Shown: positions 22,377 to 32,780 of the stretch, piece by piece
How positions within the stretch are numbered: position 1 is the stretch's first letter
Layout: each line of letters begins with the position of its first letter
NCBI RefSeq assembly: GCF_026213295.1
Contig: NC_079415.1
Coordinates: 24,341,847 to 24,405,846, forward strand
Length of the DNA stretch: 64,000 bases
Origin: Gadus chalcogrammus
Taxonomy: Eukaryota; Chordata; Actinopteri; Gadiformes; Gadidae
Reading direction: 5' to 3'
Notes under the pieces: model-generated
What the model saw: only the letters and a program-made list of their open reading frames with translations
Database searches by the model: none
Told to the model about the DNA's origin: nothing
Made by a program: the position numbers and the translations under genes

Positions 22377-22739
22377 GCTCAATTTTGTTCTGCTCAATAG
22401 TTGAATCTCCTCGTGACTGAATGTTTGTATACAGCGCGCATGCTGTATGAGCGCAGGGTTGATGCGCTCCACTTTTTTCTGTGGAGAACCAGCGCCTTGA
22501 ACATTAAGCATAAAACGAAACCGGATCGTTTTCGCCCGTTTCGGCTCCGTGTGGACGGGGCCTTATTTCCAATCGGTCATTCTGACTGGAGACATTTAGA
22601 ATTTCGGTCCTTTTTTCCGGTCAAAGACCGGTAATTACCGGACAACGGGAACTCTGCTCGGCAGTGGTTGAGAATGAATTGGCATGAAGCACCATTGCCG
22701 GCCAAAGCTGTGGCGCGACAAAACTTGCACAGCGACAGA

Positions 22740-23022
22740 TTATGATTTGTGGCGCGACAAAGCTTCGGCGACAACGCGAACGGGCGACGAAAAGATCCCA
22801 TACAAAGTGAATGCAGAGACACGTATCGTGCGAATTATTCGCTAGAGAAAACCGGCGACAAGTTTTGATTGGTCGCGCCACACTTTCGCCCTGCACAGGC
22901 GAGTGCGTTCACGAGGATTTGTGGCGAGACAAATTCGCTCGAGTTGAAATATTTCAACTTTGACACGAATTTCGCATGATGACAGCCAATCAGCGTTCAA
23001 CAGCGTGGCCACTGAGTGACAT
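22740..23022 (+). mobile_element. Harbinger-type MITE fragment
   Basis: Reads GTGGCGCGACAAAGC, GATCCCATACAAAGTGAATG, GTTCACGAGGATTTGTGGCG and CAGCCAATCAGCGTTCAACA, ending at GCCACTGAGTGACAT. It matches 17189-17440 closely. The distal half with the short MEEK-type frame is missing. Confidence 0.7.
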
Positions 23023-23416
23023 CTGAATATCCCATGATTGAAATCTCAAACTCGGGATATTGTTTTCATCGTAAAATGTCCCGCTTTGCAACGCTAATAA
23101 AAATAAATAAATCCTGGCAAAAGTGTAATCTTGTTTATTTTTGGAGTGTTCACGTGTGGTACAAACAATTATTCACCTCAGATTATGTGAATAGTTTTTA
23201 TTTGACGGCCGAAGGTCTCGACCGTCTCTTTTTTGGCCTTCATGGCCAAAAAATGGAAAGCCAAAAGCACAAACCGGCCCTAGAATGGCGCGGTAAATGG
23301 GCTTAAACTGGCCGGATGCCGACCGGAATCCTGCCGGTTTAAACGCTCTAAGCCGCAGCTTAGACGCATTCAGCCACGGACAAGCCGCGGCTCAGCTGGG
23401 GACAATTAGCCGCTTT

Positions 23417-23452
23417 TGCATACCTAATAGCCGCTACTATTAGGTATGCAAA
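23417..23452. repeat. Short perfect stem-loop
   Basis: GCATACCTAATAG and its complement CTATTAGGTATGC flank a short loop in a stretch that also holds several GCCG-rich words. It is probably the centre of a small palindromic repeat. No gene was seen in 23023-23690. Confidence 0.6.
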
Positions 23453-24214
23453 ACGAGCCGCTCCCTCTTTTTGCCTCACCACTAAGCTTGAACGCTTTCT
23501 AACCAATCAGTGAAGGGAAATGCCAGAATAAAGTAATGCATTGTCGAGAGCTGCAGTGCTTGCCATGTTACGCCGTAACATAAAGCTGTTGTGTTGTCTT
23601 TACTAGTTTCATTACAATGTAATGATCACCACAAGCTAGTGGAAAATATTTATTTTTTTTGTTAGGCTATATATTGAGATTGTAGTGTGCGAAATAGCGG
23701 ATTCATTTTGCTTAGCCAGTGAAAGTGATCAGCTGTAGATTCCACACTGTTAAAAATACTTCACTACAAACACAGTGGAGCAGATTAATGGCATATTTCA
23801 AGAGAATCATTCAAATTGGTATACAAGCGTGAAATTTGGCACAGATACTCTCTAAGGGTAACTTTTTGGGAAAAAGGCGTTGGCCACCAAGAATTCAACA
23901 TGGCGGCCATTTTTTCAATATGGCTGCTATTTCTGTCAAATGCTCGTTATGTGAATCCAGGGCTCTACGCTAACTTTTTTTTTCAGGAGCACTCGTGCCC
24001 CTAAGTTAAAAAATTTAGGAGCACAGGAAAAAAATGGGGGCACAATTGGTTTTTGTTTAGAACATTTATTAGCGTGCAGAAATTGCACACACCAACAGAA
24101 CCCACTTACTAAAGCAAAATTAAGACAAATAAATAGACAAGATTACATGCAGGCTACACAAAACAGCACCAATTTCGGCTTCCACCGTACCAGGGTTATT
24201 GGGCTGGGTGTGAT

Positions 24215-24403
24215 TTATATAGAACTCGGGCAGCGAGAATGCCTAGTGGACTCGATGTGTTTCACCACAGCATCGCGTTTCAGATTAGGGTTCCCCGTTA
24301 TAAACAGAGAGGAGCCTGCCATTGCCGATGGGGCTTCCTTACAAAATGTACAGAACATTTTCATGTTCTTAGCATCATAAACTAGCCACCCGAAATCCTT
24401 CAA
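24215..24403 (-). pseudogene. hAT transposase zinc-finger (TTF-type) fragment
   Basis: A 62-codon frame reads DFGWLVYDAKNMKMFCTFCK, then FITGNPNLKRDAVVKHIES and H. This is the C-x2-C ... H-x-H layout of the TTF-type BED-like finger near the N-terminus of ZNF862/ZMYM-related hAT transposases. The rest of the transposase has been lost or displaced by the later insertion. The finger would bind the element ends. Confidence 0.65.
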
Positions 24404-24464
24404 CCAGTTGGGGGTTGAATTTGTAGACTTTATCGTCTACCATAACAGCATTAACTTTCTCCAC

Positions 24465-25067
24465 GCAGTCTATTCATAATATTGTAATGACCACGGAAGA
24501 GGCAGTGAATGAAGTATTGATTAGACAGCGATTTAGATACCTAATAAACCGTTGGAACACACAAGACTGGTAACCATAGCAACGTAGGTAAACAAACCCT
24601 GCTAAACCCTCCCGTAGCGCTCCCTGCGCTACGGCTATCCGGAGGAGCACAGAGCTTTTGGCCGTGATATTGTATATACAATACAATAATATTACATTAT
24701 ATACTATTCTATATAGAGCTCGGGGAGTCGCAAACGGCAGCAATCACTTTCTCCTCCATGCTGCGGTTCACCCCGGACTGCACTGCAGGGAACGGTTGGC
24801 CGGTTGAAAACTGATAGGCTGTTACGCACGTCACTCAGTGGCCACGCTGTTGAACGCTGATTGGCTGTCATCACGCGAATGTCGCGGCAAAGTTTAAATA
24901 TTTCAATCCACCTGAAATCCATGTGAACGCGCTCGCCCGTGCCGGGCAAAAGTGTCGCGCTGCAAATGGAATCGCTGCTTTGTATGGAATCGTTTCGCCC
25001 ATAGACATCATATAGGATCCTATATGATGTCTATGGTTTCGCCCCTTCGCGTTTGGTGTGAACGCAC
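24465..25067 (-). mobile_element. Harbinger-type MITE, inverted, carrying an LTR
   Basis: From left: ATTCATAATAT junction, LTR (about 24484-24640, TGTAATGACCACGG...), then ATCCGGAGGAGCACAGAGC, GGCCGTGATATT, the TATA-rich stretch, TTTCTCCTCCATG, GCTGATTGGCTGTCATC and, at the far end, CGCGTTTGGTGTGAACGC. It is the fullest member here and shows that the family ends in GCGTTCACACCAAACGCG. A perfect 38-bp palindrome occurs near that end. Confidence 0.75.
24999..25036. repeat. Perfect 38-bp palindrome
   Basis: The arm CCATAGACATCATATAGG is followed directly by its complement with no loop. It lies inside the MITE, next to CGTTTCGCCC on one side and GGTTTCGCCCC on the other, as though a short segment had been copied in inverted orientation. 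Confidence 0.93.
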
Positions 25068-26034
25068 AGTATAGTGCGCTGTGGAGAAGTCACTCGCACG
25101 TGTGCTCCTGTTTTGTTTTTCTCGTTCGCACGCCGAAATATTCACTCGCAAATGCGAGTGAAATGGGCGCACTGTAGAGCCCTGTGTGAATCGTTCAAAC
25201 AGTGATGTAGGCATAACATTTAGTGAAAATACTCTTAAGAATGTTTTTTTTAAAAAACAGTGCTTGTCCCTCAAAAATTCTAGATGGCAACCATTTTTCA
25301 AGATGGCAAACATTTTTCAAGATGGCTGCCATTTCTCTTGAATCCTTACATCAATTCTTCAAATGGTGATGCTATCATCACATTTGGTACAAATATTCTT
25401 CAAGGAACATTCTCATGGAAAAAGGTGTGTGCCACTCAAAAATTAAAGATGGCGACTATTTCTGTCAGAGGTCAATGTAATGTGTTAAGGAATAGGTGAG
25501 TCAATCTATGAAAAAAAGGGCTTAACCCCCAAAACATTTATATAAAAGGTTTTTCAATGGATTCTAGTAGTATTTGGTGTGCTGAATAACATACTAAAAG
25601 TATGCCAAAATATACCTCCCATTCTTGTTATAGCATTGAGCATCTTCCCATCCCTCCAGGATCTTGGTCTCCAGCAGCTGTGGGTTGCGTTTGGGCATGG
25701 TGTGAGCCTACGGTGGATTGGTGTTCATGACCTATACCATGTTATTGGGCCAGTTAAGACCAAAGGCATTCGATTCTTTCACGCCTTTACAGGTTGTGAT
25801 ACTGTATCAGCCTTTCGCAACAAAGGCAATAAGACTGCCTGGCAAACCTGGGACATTTTCCCTGAGGCCTCTCTTATCTTCAGCAAACTAAGTCAATGAG
25901 CAGTTTGTTGTCCTGCTGTGTGATCGATCAAGCACAGCTGTAGATGAGGCTAGACTTGGCATGTTTGCCCGAAAGCAGAAGCCATATGAGGCCATTCCTC
26001 CAACAAGAACAGCTTTGCTTCAACACACTAATTA

Positions 26035-27836
26035 GGGCCCTATCTTGCATCCGGCGCAAGTGACTTAGTCACTGGCGCATGTGTCGTTGCTAGTTTACAA
26101 CTGGCGCAGAGCGTTCTTTTCCCACCACCGCCACTCGCCGGTAAATTAGGGATTGATCATGCGCCCCAAGGGGCGGTTCGGCGGAAGGAGGAGGCGTGTT
26201 CTGGCGCAAATGGTAATTTGCCATTTCTGAATACCATAGCGCTACTGACCAGGAAATACCTGGTTTAAAGTCAGTGGCGCGTTGTTCAAATGCTATTTTA
26301 AGGGCGCATGCATACATGCGCATGCGATGCATACATACATGCGCATGCGATGCATACGGATTGCTTGTGCACCTCGCGCATACACTTTGCTTCTCTCATC
26401 TACACGGACAGCAGTTCCCATTTTTGCAAACCATACATAATTACAAGGAAAATAAAATATTACCACACAAGGAAAATCATTGTGGTGTCCATAAAGATAA
26501 AATAAATAGGCATAAATCTAGCGTACACATTTACCCAAATTATTCACGCGAATTGTAGCAGGCGTAATGACGGATCAAATTAACCTGGTTGACCAATAGT
26601 GGCAAGAGACATATGAAGGCTATATAAGGACACCTGTCAAAGTGGGTTGTCCGTCAAGAATCAGGAACCACAATTCTGAAGACTGCGAAATCACCTTCTG
26701 TAAGTCCATTTAAAACCTTACTCTGCATACCAGTTAAGTTGAGGTTGCTCATAATTTTTCTATTGCACAGTGGAATGGAATACGTCTTGGGACCGAGGAT
26801 AAGACGCCGGGGGGAGAGGGTCTACCGGCCCAGACACACCTATCTCTCCCTGAGTGAGGAGGAATGCAGGCGTAAGCTACGCCTGACCCGTCAGGCTGTC
26901 ACAGATATCTGCCATCTCCTGGCAGATGAGCTGGGGACTGATGCACGCTGTCCCTATGCCCTCCCCGTTGCAGTGAAAGTTACAGCGGCACTGCATTTCT
27001 ATGCATCTGGGTCGTTCCAGCATCCCCTTCTATTGGACGCATTTCACCATCGGCAATAAGTTCGGCTATACATGCTGTTACGTCAGGTCTAGTCCGACAT
27101 GCTGGGGAATACATCAAATTCCCTGTTACACCAGATAGCCAGTCTATAGCACCCTGGCGTCCTTGGTGCTATAGACTGCATCCATGTGCAGCTACGTGCC
27201 CCATCAGTAAAGGCACTCATATACATAAACCGGTAGGGAACTCATTCGATTAATATCCAAGTCATTTCCGATGCTAATTGTAGAATAAATCATGTCTTTG
27301 CTAATTACCCCTGGCTCAAGCCATGACTCTTTCATATTGGCAAACTCGACCATTCCTGCCATATTCGAGGGGAATCCTCCCTTGGATGGGTGGCTGTTAG
27401 GGGACAACAGCTATCCGTTGAACACATGGCTCATGACCCCATTTCTTATGCCAGCAACAGTGCGCGAAATTGTATTCAACAGGAAACACACACAAACACG
27501 CAGTGTAATTGAACGTACATTCGCAATACTGAAAATGCGCTTCAGGTGTTTGGATAGGTCAGGTGGTACTTTACAGTATGGTCCTCAAAGTCGCAGCATT
27601 CTTTGTGGCATGTTGTGTTTTACACAACATTGCCATGAATCATGGATGTGTCGATGACATTAATGAGGATAGATTAGAGGACTTAAGAGACGTGATGCTG
27701 AACTGCATGTGCCGATGCCATTACGTCCAAATGCCCCAGCAGCAGGAGAGCTCATCTGTCAGAGGAGCTGCATCGCATATAGTGAGGTACGCAAACTAAT
27801 GACATCTCCGCTCTATTGTTTAGCTACATTGTACAA
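26035..27836 (+). mobile_element. PIF/Harbinger transposon, right end eroded
   Basis: The left end GGGCCCTATCTTGCATCCGG is of the Harbinger type common in fish, with further GGCGCA-rich words inside. The 3-bp target TTA occurs at 26032-26034 and 27837-27839, the length expected for this superfamily. No inverted copy of the left end is present at the right end, so that terminus has been lost. It carries a HARBI1-like transposase pseudogene. It interrupts the unassigned gene. Confidence 0.8.
26775..27799 (+). pseudogene. HARBI1-like Harbinger transposase, frameshifted
   Basis: Starts MEYVLGPRIRRRGERVYRPR and runs in frame to about 27030 through the helical N-terminal part (EEECRRKLRLTRQAVTDICHLL). 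Frameshifts then break the DDE nuclease domain, but its parts are visible in three frames. The first Asp is in GAIDCIHVQLRAP (about 27170), the second in GWLLGDNSYPLNTWL (about 27385-27430), and the Glu in RSVIERTFAILKMRFRCL (about 27500-27550). The end, VACCVLHNIAMNHGC, is the usual Harbinger C-terminus. A live enzyme would cut at the element ends together with a Myb- or MADF-like partner. Confidence 0.88.
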
Positions 27837-28199
27837 TTAGGCAGGCTGCATATGGGGTCAAGCAACCCAGTGTCAGCCAGCAGAGAGTCCTGCTGACTGG
27901 GGATTGAAAAAGATTGGTGAACAATGGGGGTTATTTTGGACAGCAAATGCACCAATTGCAAAAAGACAACAACTAGCCAAGTGTGGCTGCAAATCAGAGT
28001 GCCGTGGAAGATGCAAATGTTTTAGATTGTGGTTCACTTGCACAGAACTGTGCAATTGCAAATGTGAATAAAAAAATAAGTAGGGGAGGCATTGACTACC
28101 ATTTTTAACAGTCTTTATTATGACTCGACAGGGCACAACCTCTCAATCTTTTTTTTTTTTTTTTTTAATCCTTCCTTTTAACTCAGCCCCAACATAGTA

Positions 28200-29080
28200 C
28201 ACTAATAAAGCAACACCCACCTTGAAAAATGCATCTTGAATTTTTGCGATTGCCCTTTTCTAAAAGTATGGCCGTTATTTTGCTAACATGCATGTGTGCA
28301 TCAGTGTACAATACTACCAAAATGACGGCCATCTTGGAAAAGGTCTCCATCTTGAATTTTTATTGGCCATACAATTTCTTCAAAAAGTGGCCTTAACAGA
28401 GGCATATTTTCTGTATCACTATTTGAAAACAGTGGCAATGAACATAGGACAGGAATGGCAGTCATCTTGAAAAATGGTTTCCATCCTGAATTTTTACTGG
28501 CCACTTCCCAGTGGCCCTTCCTCTCTGTGGACTGCACCTTGCCGTGGTGGAGAGGTTTGTGTACTCCAATGAACCTGAGAGCTATGCCGGCGGGGATTTT
28601 ATATCCCTGGCAAGTTTAACTAGGCCGGACAGGTCAAAGGAGAGGAGGCAGACAAAGCAGACATATGACTATTTGACAGAAAAGGTGGCCATCTTGAAAA
28701 TGGTTGCAATCCTGAAATTTTGAGTGGCACATACCTTTTTCCAAAAGAGTGTTCCTTGAAGAGTATTTCTGCCTAATTGTATGCTTGAATCACCATTTCA
28801 ACAATTTGAATAATTAATATTCGACAGGAACGGTGGCCATCTTGAATTTTACTGGGACAAGCATCTTTTTCCATTAACATGTCCTTTAGACAGTATTTTT
28901 ATCAAATATTGTGCTTGGATCACTGTTTGAATAATTTATATAATAAGCATTGAATAGCAATGGCGGCCATCTTGAAAAATGGCCGCCATATTTAATTTTT
29001 GAGTGGCCAACGGCTTTTTCCAAAATTGTGGCCCTTAGAGAGTATCTGTGCTACATTTAATGCTTGTATACCAAAGTGAA
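28200..29080 (-). repeat. Array of YY1-like GATGGCGGCCAT units, about 130-145 bp each
   Basis: Six imperfect units follow one another (cores near 28343, 28475, 28690, 28833, 28960 and 28990). Each has an AAATGGCCGCCAT or GGCCATCTTGAA word and an ATGCTTG(T/A)ATCAC word. AAGATGGCGGC on the minus strand is the published YY1 consensus form. A foreign piece (about 28513-28670, CTTGCCGTGGTGGAGAGG ...) interrupts the third unit. Confidence 0.75.
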
Positions 29081-29805
29081 CCTATAAGTCCTCGAAATAA
29101 TTCAGCATAATTGCATTACTGCCACAAGCGCAGTAATTATGTGCTAAAATGGTCCCTGCCAGTTTTTTTCTATTCTTTAACATTTCATTGCTGTGAGTTG
29201 TGAAGATAATAAATACTAAGTCCGCTGAATCTGAATAGTCATTTCCCATGACGATAAATTAACATTTCATTGCTGTGAGTTGTGAAGATTCTACAAATAA
29301 ATATTAAATCCGCTGAATCAGAATACTAGAAAATCTTTAGTGATGGATTGTAACTGCCCTTACAGAAGTACTGAACAATAAGAACAATTTGGAGGTACTT
29401 GTACTTCACTTGAGTATTTAATTAAACCGATTCGATTTATCTCCAGATGTTTGTGATAAACTGGAGGATAAACTGCATAAATTATTGGAAGAGCCCCCCT
29501 AGATCGGCTGGGAAAGTCATTGTCACGCTGATTACAGGTGTTTTTAAAATGTGTGTATACGGCTCTCACAGGACAGCCACGCAACGGACCCATGGTCATC
29601 TTACATAATTTGATGTATTGCTGTAGGTTAAAGTAGCAAACCATCGCAGGGAAATGTAACAAAGCTGTAGCTGAAAGATTCATCCACAAACATCAGAATA
29701 GAAAAACACTGGCAGGGACCATTTTAACGCCTAATGACTACTGCTGCCTATGCTTGTGGCAGTAGGCTAATGCAATTATGCTGAATTATTTGGAGGACTT
29801 ATAGG
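29081..29805. mobile_element. Fold-back element of 725 bp
   Basis: The first bases CCTATAAGTCCTC and the last GAGGACTTATAGG are inverted, and similarity extends inward over about 90 bp (ATTCAGCATAATTGCATTA; AAATGGTCCCTGCCAGT). Inside are two direct copies of AACATTTCATTGCTGTGAG (29178 and 29262). It interrupts the right arm of the large inverted-repeat element. No coding sequence. Confidence 0.8.
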
Positions 29806-29910
29806 CTACTTGTTGTGAAGTATTTTTAACAGTGTAGAATCTATAGCTGATCACTTTCACTGGCTATGCAAATGAATCCCGAACAGTTGCACATCTCCTA
29901 GAATAATTAA

Positions 29911-30430
29911 GGTGCCATGCCGTAATTCGGACGCCTCATTGTTCCGACGTCTCAATGGTCCGAAATATTTCCCATTAGATTGACATGCCACTTTGCCGAC
30001 GGTTCAATGTTCCGAAAACGGAACCCATTGGTCCGAAGGTCCGTTTGTCCAACTTTTCAAAAAGGAGGCGCATTAGGCCGACGGTTCAATATGCCGAATA
30101 GGCCAAGGCGCAATTCCACATGTGTGATTATGAAACCAAAAATATAATACGATGTAGGCTAAGTTCCAGCACTGCACTTCACCAAGCCAGACTGTTGCTG
30201 TGGGCTTGAACGGTCACAAGAGCTGAATTTATGAAGCGCACGTTATACAAGGACTAATACTTTTCCGTAAAGAAGTCAAACGGTGAGTGAAAAACAAATA
30301 CAATTTTTATCTTAAGTAGCTGTGTGTGGGCCTATATGTGTTGTTTCCTGTGTTTACAGTGGGCTTTTAGCTTAAATAATTTTGCTGGTATTGATTTAGT
30401 CAAACTTATGCCTCATACCGTGTACTTAGT

Positions 30431-30496
<66 letters not shown>

Positions 30497-30870
30497 CGTG
30501 CCCGTGTTGAGAATTAGACCTACACTCTCTGTCCATGGGGCTGAAACACTGTGTCGAAATGAAGTGAAGCGCTGTCACTTTGCTCTCCAATATTCATCGT
30601 GAACGTGATATGTAGGCCTATGTTGTATTTTGGAGAGAGAGCGAGAAAGAGCGAGGTATAAAACTCTTTATATGTAGGCCTATTCGGCATATTGAACCGT
30701 CGGCCTAATGCGCCTCCTTTTTGAAAAGTCGGACAAACTGACCTTCGGACCAATGGGTTCCGTTTTCGGAACATTGAACCGTCGGCATAGTGGCATGTCG
30801 ATCTAATGGGAAATATTTCGGACCATTGCACCGTCGGAACAATGAGGTGTCGGAATTAGGGGCAGGCCCC
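29911..30870. mobile_element. 960-bp element with ~200-bp inverted repeats and 8-bp target duplication
   Basis: Flanked by an exact ATAATTAA duplication (29903-29910 and 30871-30878). The termini (GGTGCCATGCCGTAATTCGG and the complement of GGAATTAGGGGCAGGCCCC) align base for base and continue for about 190-200 bp. These arms are packed with variants of TTCCGAC, GGTCCGAA and GCCGACGGTTCAAT. An 8-bp target suggests hAT-like mobility. The interior has a (TG)n tract and no transposase, so it is non-autonomous. Confidence 0.92.
30434..30495. repeat. (TG)n microsatellite
   Basis: About 30 uninterrupted TG units in the middle of the 960-bp fold-back element. Frames through it are Cys/Val repeats without meaning. 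Confidence 0.97.
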
Positions 30871-31384
30871 ATAATTAATTTTTATTCCGTTTAAGGCCAT
30901 CTCACTAATGGTCACTTAAATGTTTTTAAGCTCACCATGTCCAGTATTCAGAATTCCCAACATTTATTCACAAATAGGCTATGTTTTTTGGCAAGCGAAG
31001 CCAGCCAGTCCTGTGCGAGGAAATTAGCCATTTGCAAATTAGCCATTTGCGCCAAACAGAAGAAAGACGCAATGTATAGAACTGATTGTTGTGCACTGTT
31101 GCGCATAGGTAGGCCTACTGCAGGGTTAGGTGTGGTTGGTTGTGGTCTTAGGGCGTGTTCACACAGGCAGTTTTTTTTTCAGGTGCGAGTGGATGTTTTA
31201 CATTATATTCCTATGATACAGAGTGTTTTTGTAAAAACATCCTGGTTGCTTTTAAAAACACCGCTGCCAGCTGTTTTTTTTCATTGCTCTGGGTGGTATT
31301 CAAGTTGGGAAAAGTTCAACTCGCCAAGAAAAAGCACCCGACGTCAGGCAGTTCTATGTCGTAAAGGCTTCGCCTTTTAAGGCT

Positions 31385-32780
31385 ATCACTATTGGGTTAT
31401 CCCTAGGCGTGACCCGTAGACACGTCTCCCGCCCTCCGCCTCCACCCGGGCGGCAGCATTCCGCTCCAATGCCCCGTCGCCGCCATAGGCCCCCGGCAGT
31501 CACTGTCGCGGCGCTGCCGGCAGCTCCTCCTCCTGGCCCCCAGGCTTACCAGCCCCGCCCGCCTCCATCGCAGGCTGCGGCGAGCGGCCAGCGAAGGCCC
31601 AGGGCAGCGGGCTCATGGGGCTATGTCCCGCCCCACAAGCGCCGGCGAAGGCAATTACAGGGCAAGGGAGAAGCGTGTGACAGCGAGAAACACCTCTTTA
31701 CTAAAGACGGCTGTTTTTTCCCCACACACACCATAACTGTTTCTCACGCCTCTCCCACCACATATAGGCAGGCCGTCAATAAACCTTGTATTATTGATCG
31801 AGTCAGCCCTTCATTACCTTTACGAAGGCAGCCTCACCCGGCTTAACGGCCCCGCCCGCCTCCATCGCGGGCTGCGGCGAGCGGCCAGCAAAGGCCTCGG
31901 GCAGTGGGCTCATGGGGCGATGTCCCGCCCCACAAGCGCCGACTATTACGGGGCAAGGGAGGAGCGTGTGACAGTGGGGAACACCTCTTTACTAAAGACG
32001 GCTGTTTTCTCCCCACACAGTTAACGCCGGAGCCTGCCGGCCCGGCCATAACTGTTTCACACGCATCTCCCACCACATATAGGCAGGCAGTCAATGAACC
32101 TTGTATTATTGATCCAGCCAGACCTTCATTACCTTTACAAAGGCAGCCTCGCCCGGCTTACCAGCCCTGCCCGCCTCCATCGCAGGCTGCCGCGAGTGGC
32201 CAGCAAAGGCCTCGGGCAAGCGGGCTCATGGAGCGATGTCCCGCCCCACGAGCGCCGGCTATTACGGGGCGAGGAAAAACGTGTGACAGCGAGAAACACC
32301 TCTTTACTAAAGACGGCTGTTTTCTCCCCACACAGTTAACGCCGGAGCCTACCGGCCCGGCCATAACTGTTTCACACGCATCCACCCCCACATATAGGCA
32401 GGCCGTCAATAAACTTTGTATTATTGATCGAGCCAGCCCTACATTACTTTCCCCTCACCACGTCATGCCTGGCATGACACGTGGCGAGACGGCCGCTAAA
32501 ACAAGTTCTCTGTCTACGAATGACACGCAGCACGTTCACAGTGTCAGCAGTCTGCTGCCCAGTCAGTGTTATTCCTCCTCGCGTCCCAACGCTCAGGAGA
32601 GAGGAAGCTACACTCTTGTCACAAGCTGAGCAGGCAGGGCATGCCTCTGCTAATGACACACACACCCAGCCCTTTCGCGCAGAGCCCCCCATGGGCTGCG
32701 GGGAGGACTCTTCCCCTTGCAGCGGCGGCAGGGGCTCAAGCGTGGCTCGTTTCCATGACAGCCGCATCAAAACAAGAGGC
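31385..32780 (+). pseudogene. DIRS-like retroelement ORF fragment with expanded ~300-bp tandem repeat
   Basis: The GC-rich start encodes a Pro/Arg-rich stretch (SRPPPPPGRQ, PMPRRRHRPP). The segment CCGCCTCCATCG recurs at 31561, 31858 and 32173, so units of about 297 and 315 bp are repeated. Each unit encodes PPSQAAASGQ, a VPPHKRR-type basic word, CDS.KHLFTKDGCF and TYRQAVNKPCIID. Downstream, MGCGEDSSP and SVARFHDS resemble the lead-in to the reverse transcriptase of fish DIRS-1 elements, but that domain is absent. A 241-codon frame at 31904-32629 is a product of the repeat. The DIRS assignment is from recalled family resemblance; a gypsy gag remains possible. Confidence 0.45.

Larger units (their letters stand above)
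23958..25184. mobile_element. hAT transposon with 8-bp target duplication TGTGAATC
   Basis: Ends CAGGGCTCTA and TAGAGCCCTG are inverted, and TGTGAATC flanks both (23950-23957 and 25185-25192). A minus-strand transposase N-terminal fragment is at 24215-24403. A Harbinger-type MITE carrying an LTR (24465-25067) has inserted inside. The element itself lies in the left arm of the larger inverted-repeat element. Confidence 0.93.
25579..28071 (+). pseudogene. Unassigned repeat-borne gene (FHAFTGCDTVS motif, Cys-rich tail), split
   Basis: Part 1 (about 25579-26031) encodes LQQLWVAFGHG, then IGVHDLYHVIGPVK, FFHAFTGCDTVSAFRNKG and KTAWQTW. A one-base frame change near 25897 leads to FVVLLCDRSS and PPTRTALLQHT. 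A Harbinger element (26035-27836) then interrupts it. Part 2 (about 27840-28071) resumes with WGQATQCQPAESPADWGL and ends in a cysteine-rich tail, CGCKSECRGRCKC ... CTELCNCKC, then TAA. I recall this motif set from multicopy proteins in fish and cnidarian genomes but cannot assign a function. The tail resembles CXC-type metal-binding segments. It lies between inverted arms, so a transposon-encoded protein is likely; Academ-type elements are one group to compare. Confidence 0.6.
23690..29890. mobile_element. Large inverted-repeat element with arrayed arms and an internal gene
   Basis: The left arm (about 23690-25560) and right arm (about 28200-29890) are inverted copies. CAGTGAAAGTGATCAGCT at 23718 pairs with AGCTGATCACTTTCACTGG near 29834, and GCACAGATACTCTCTAAGGG at 23839 pairs with the complement near 29035. 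Both arms consist of roughly 130-145-bp units, each with a GATGGC(G/T)GCCAT core and TTGAATTTTTGAGTGG-like words. About six units remain in the right arm and fewer in the left. Between the arms lies one broken gene (25579-28071), itself split by a Harbinger transposon. Separate insertions interrupt the arms at 23958-25184, about 28513-28670 and 29081-29805. The exact outer ends and any target duplication could not be fixed, so calling it one transposon is inference. Confidence 0.6.

Noticed and set aside
31904..32629. 241-codon open frame as a host gene
   Set aside because: It consists of ~300-bp tandem units of a retroelement-like segment and has no intron or promoter support.
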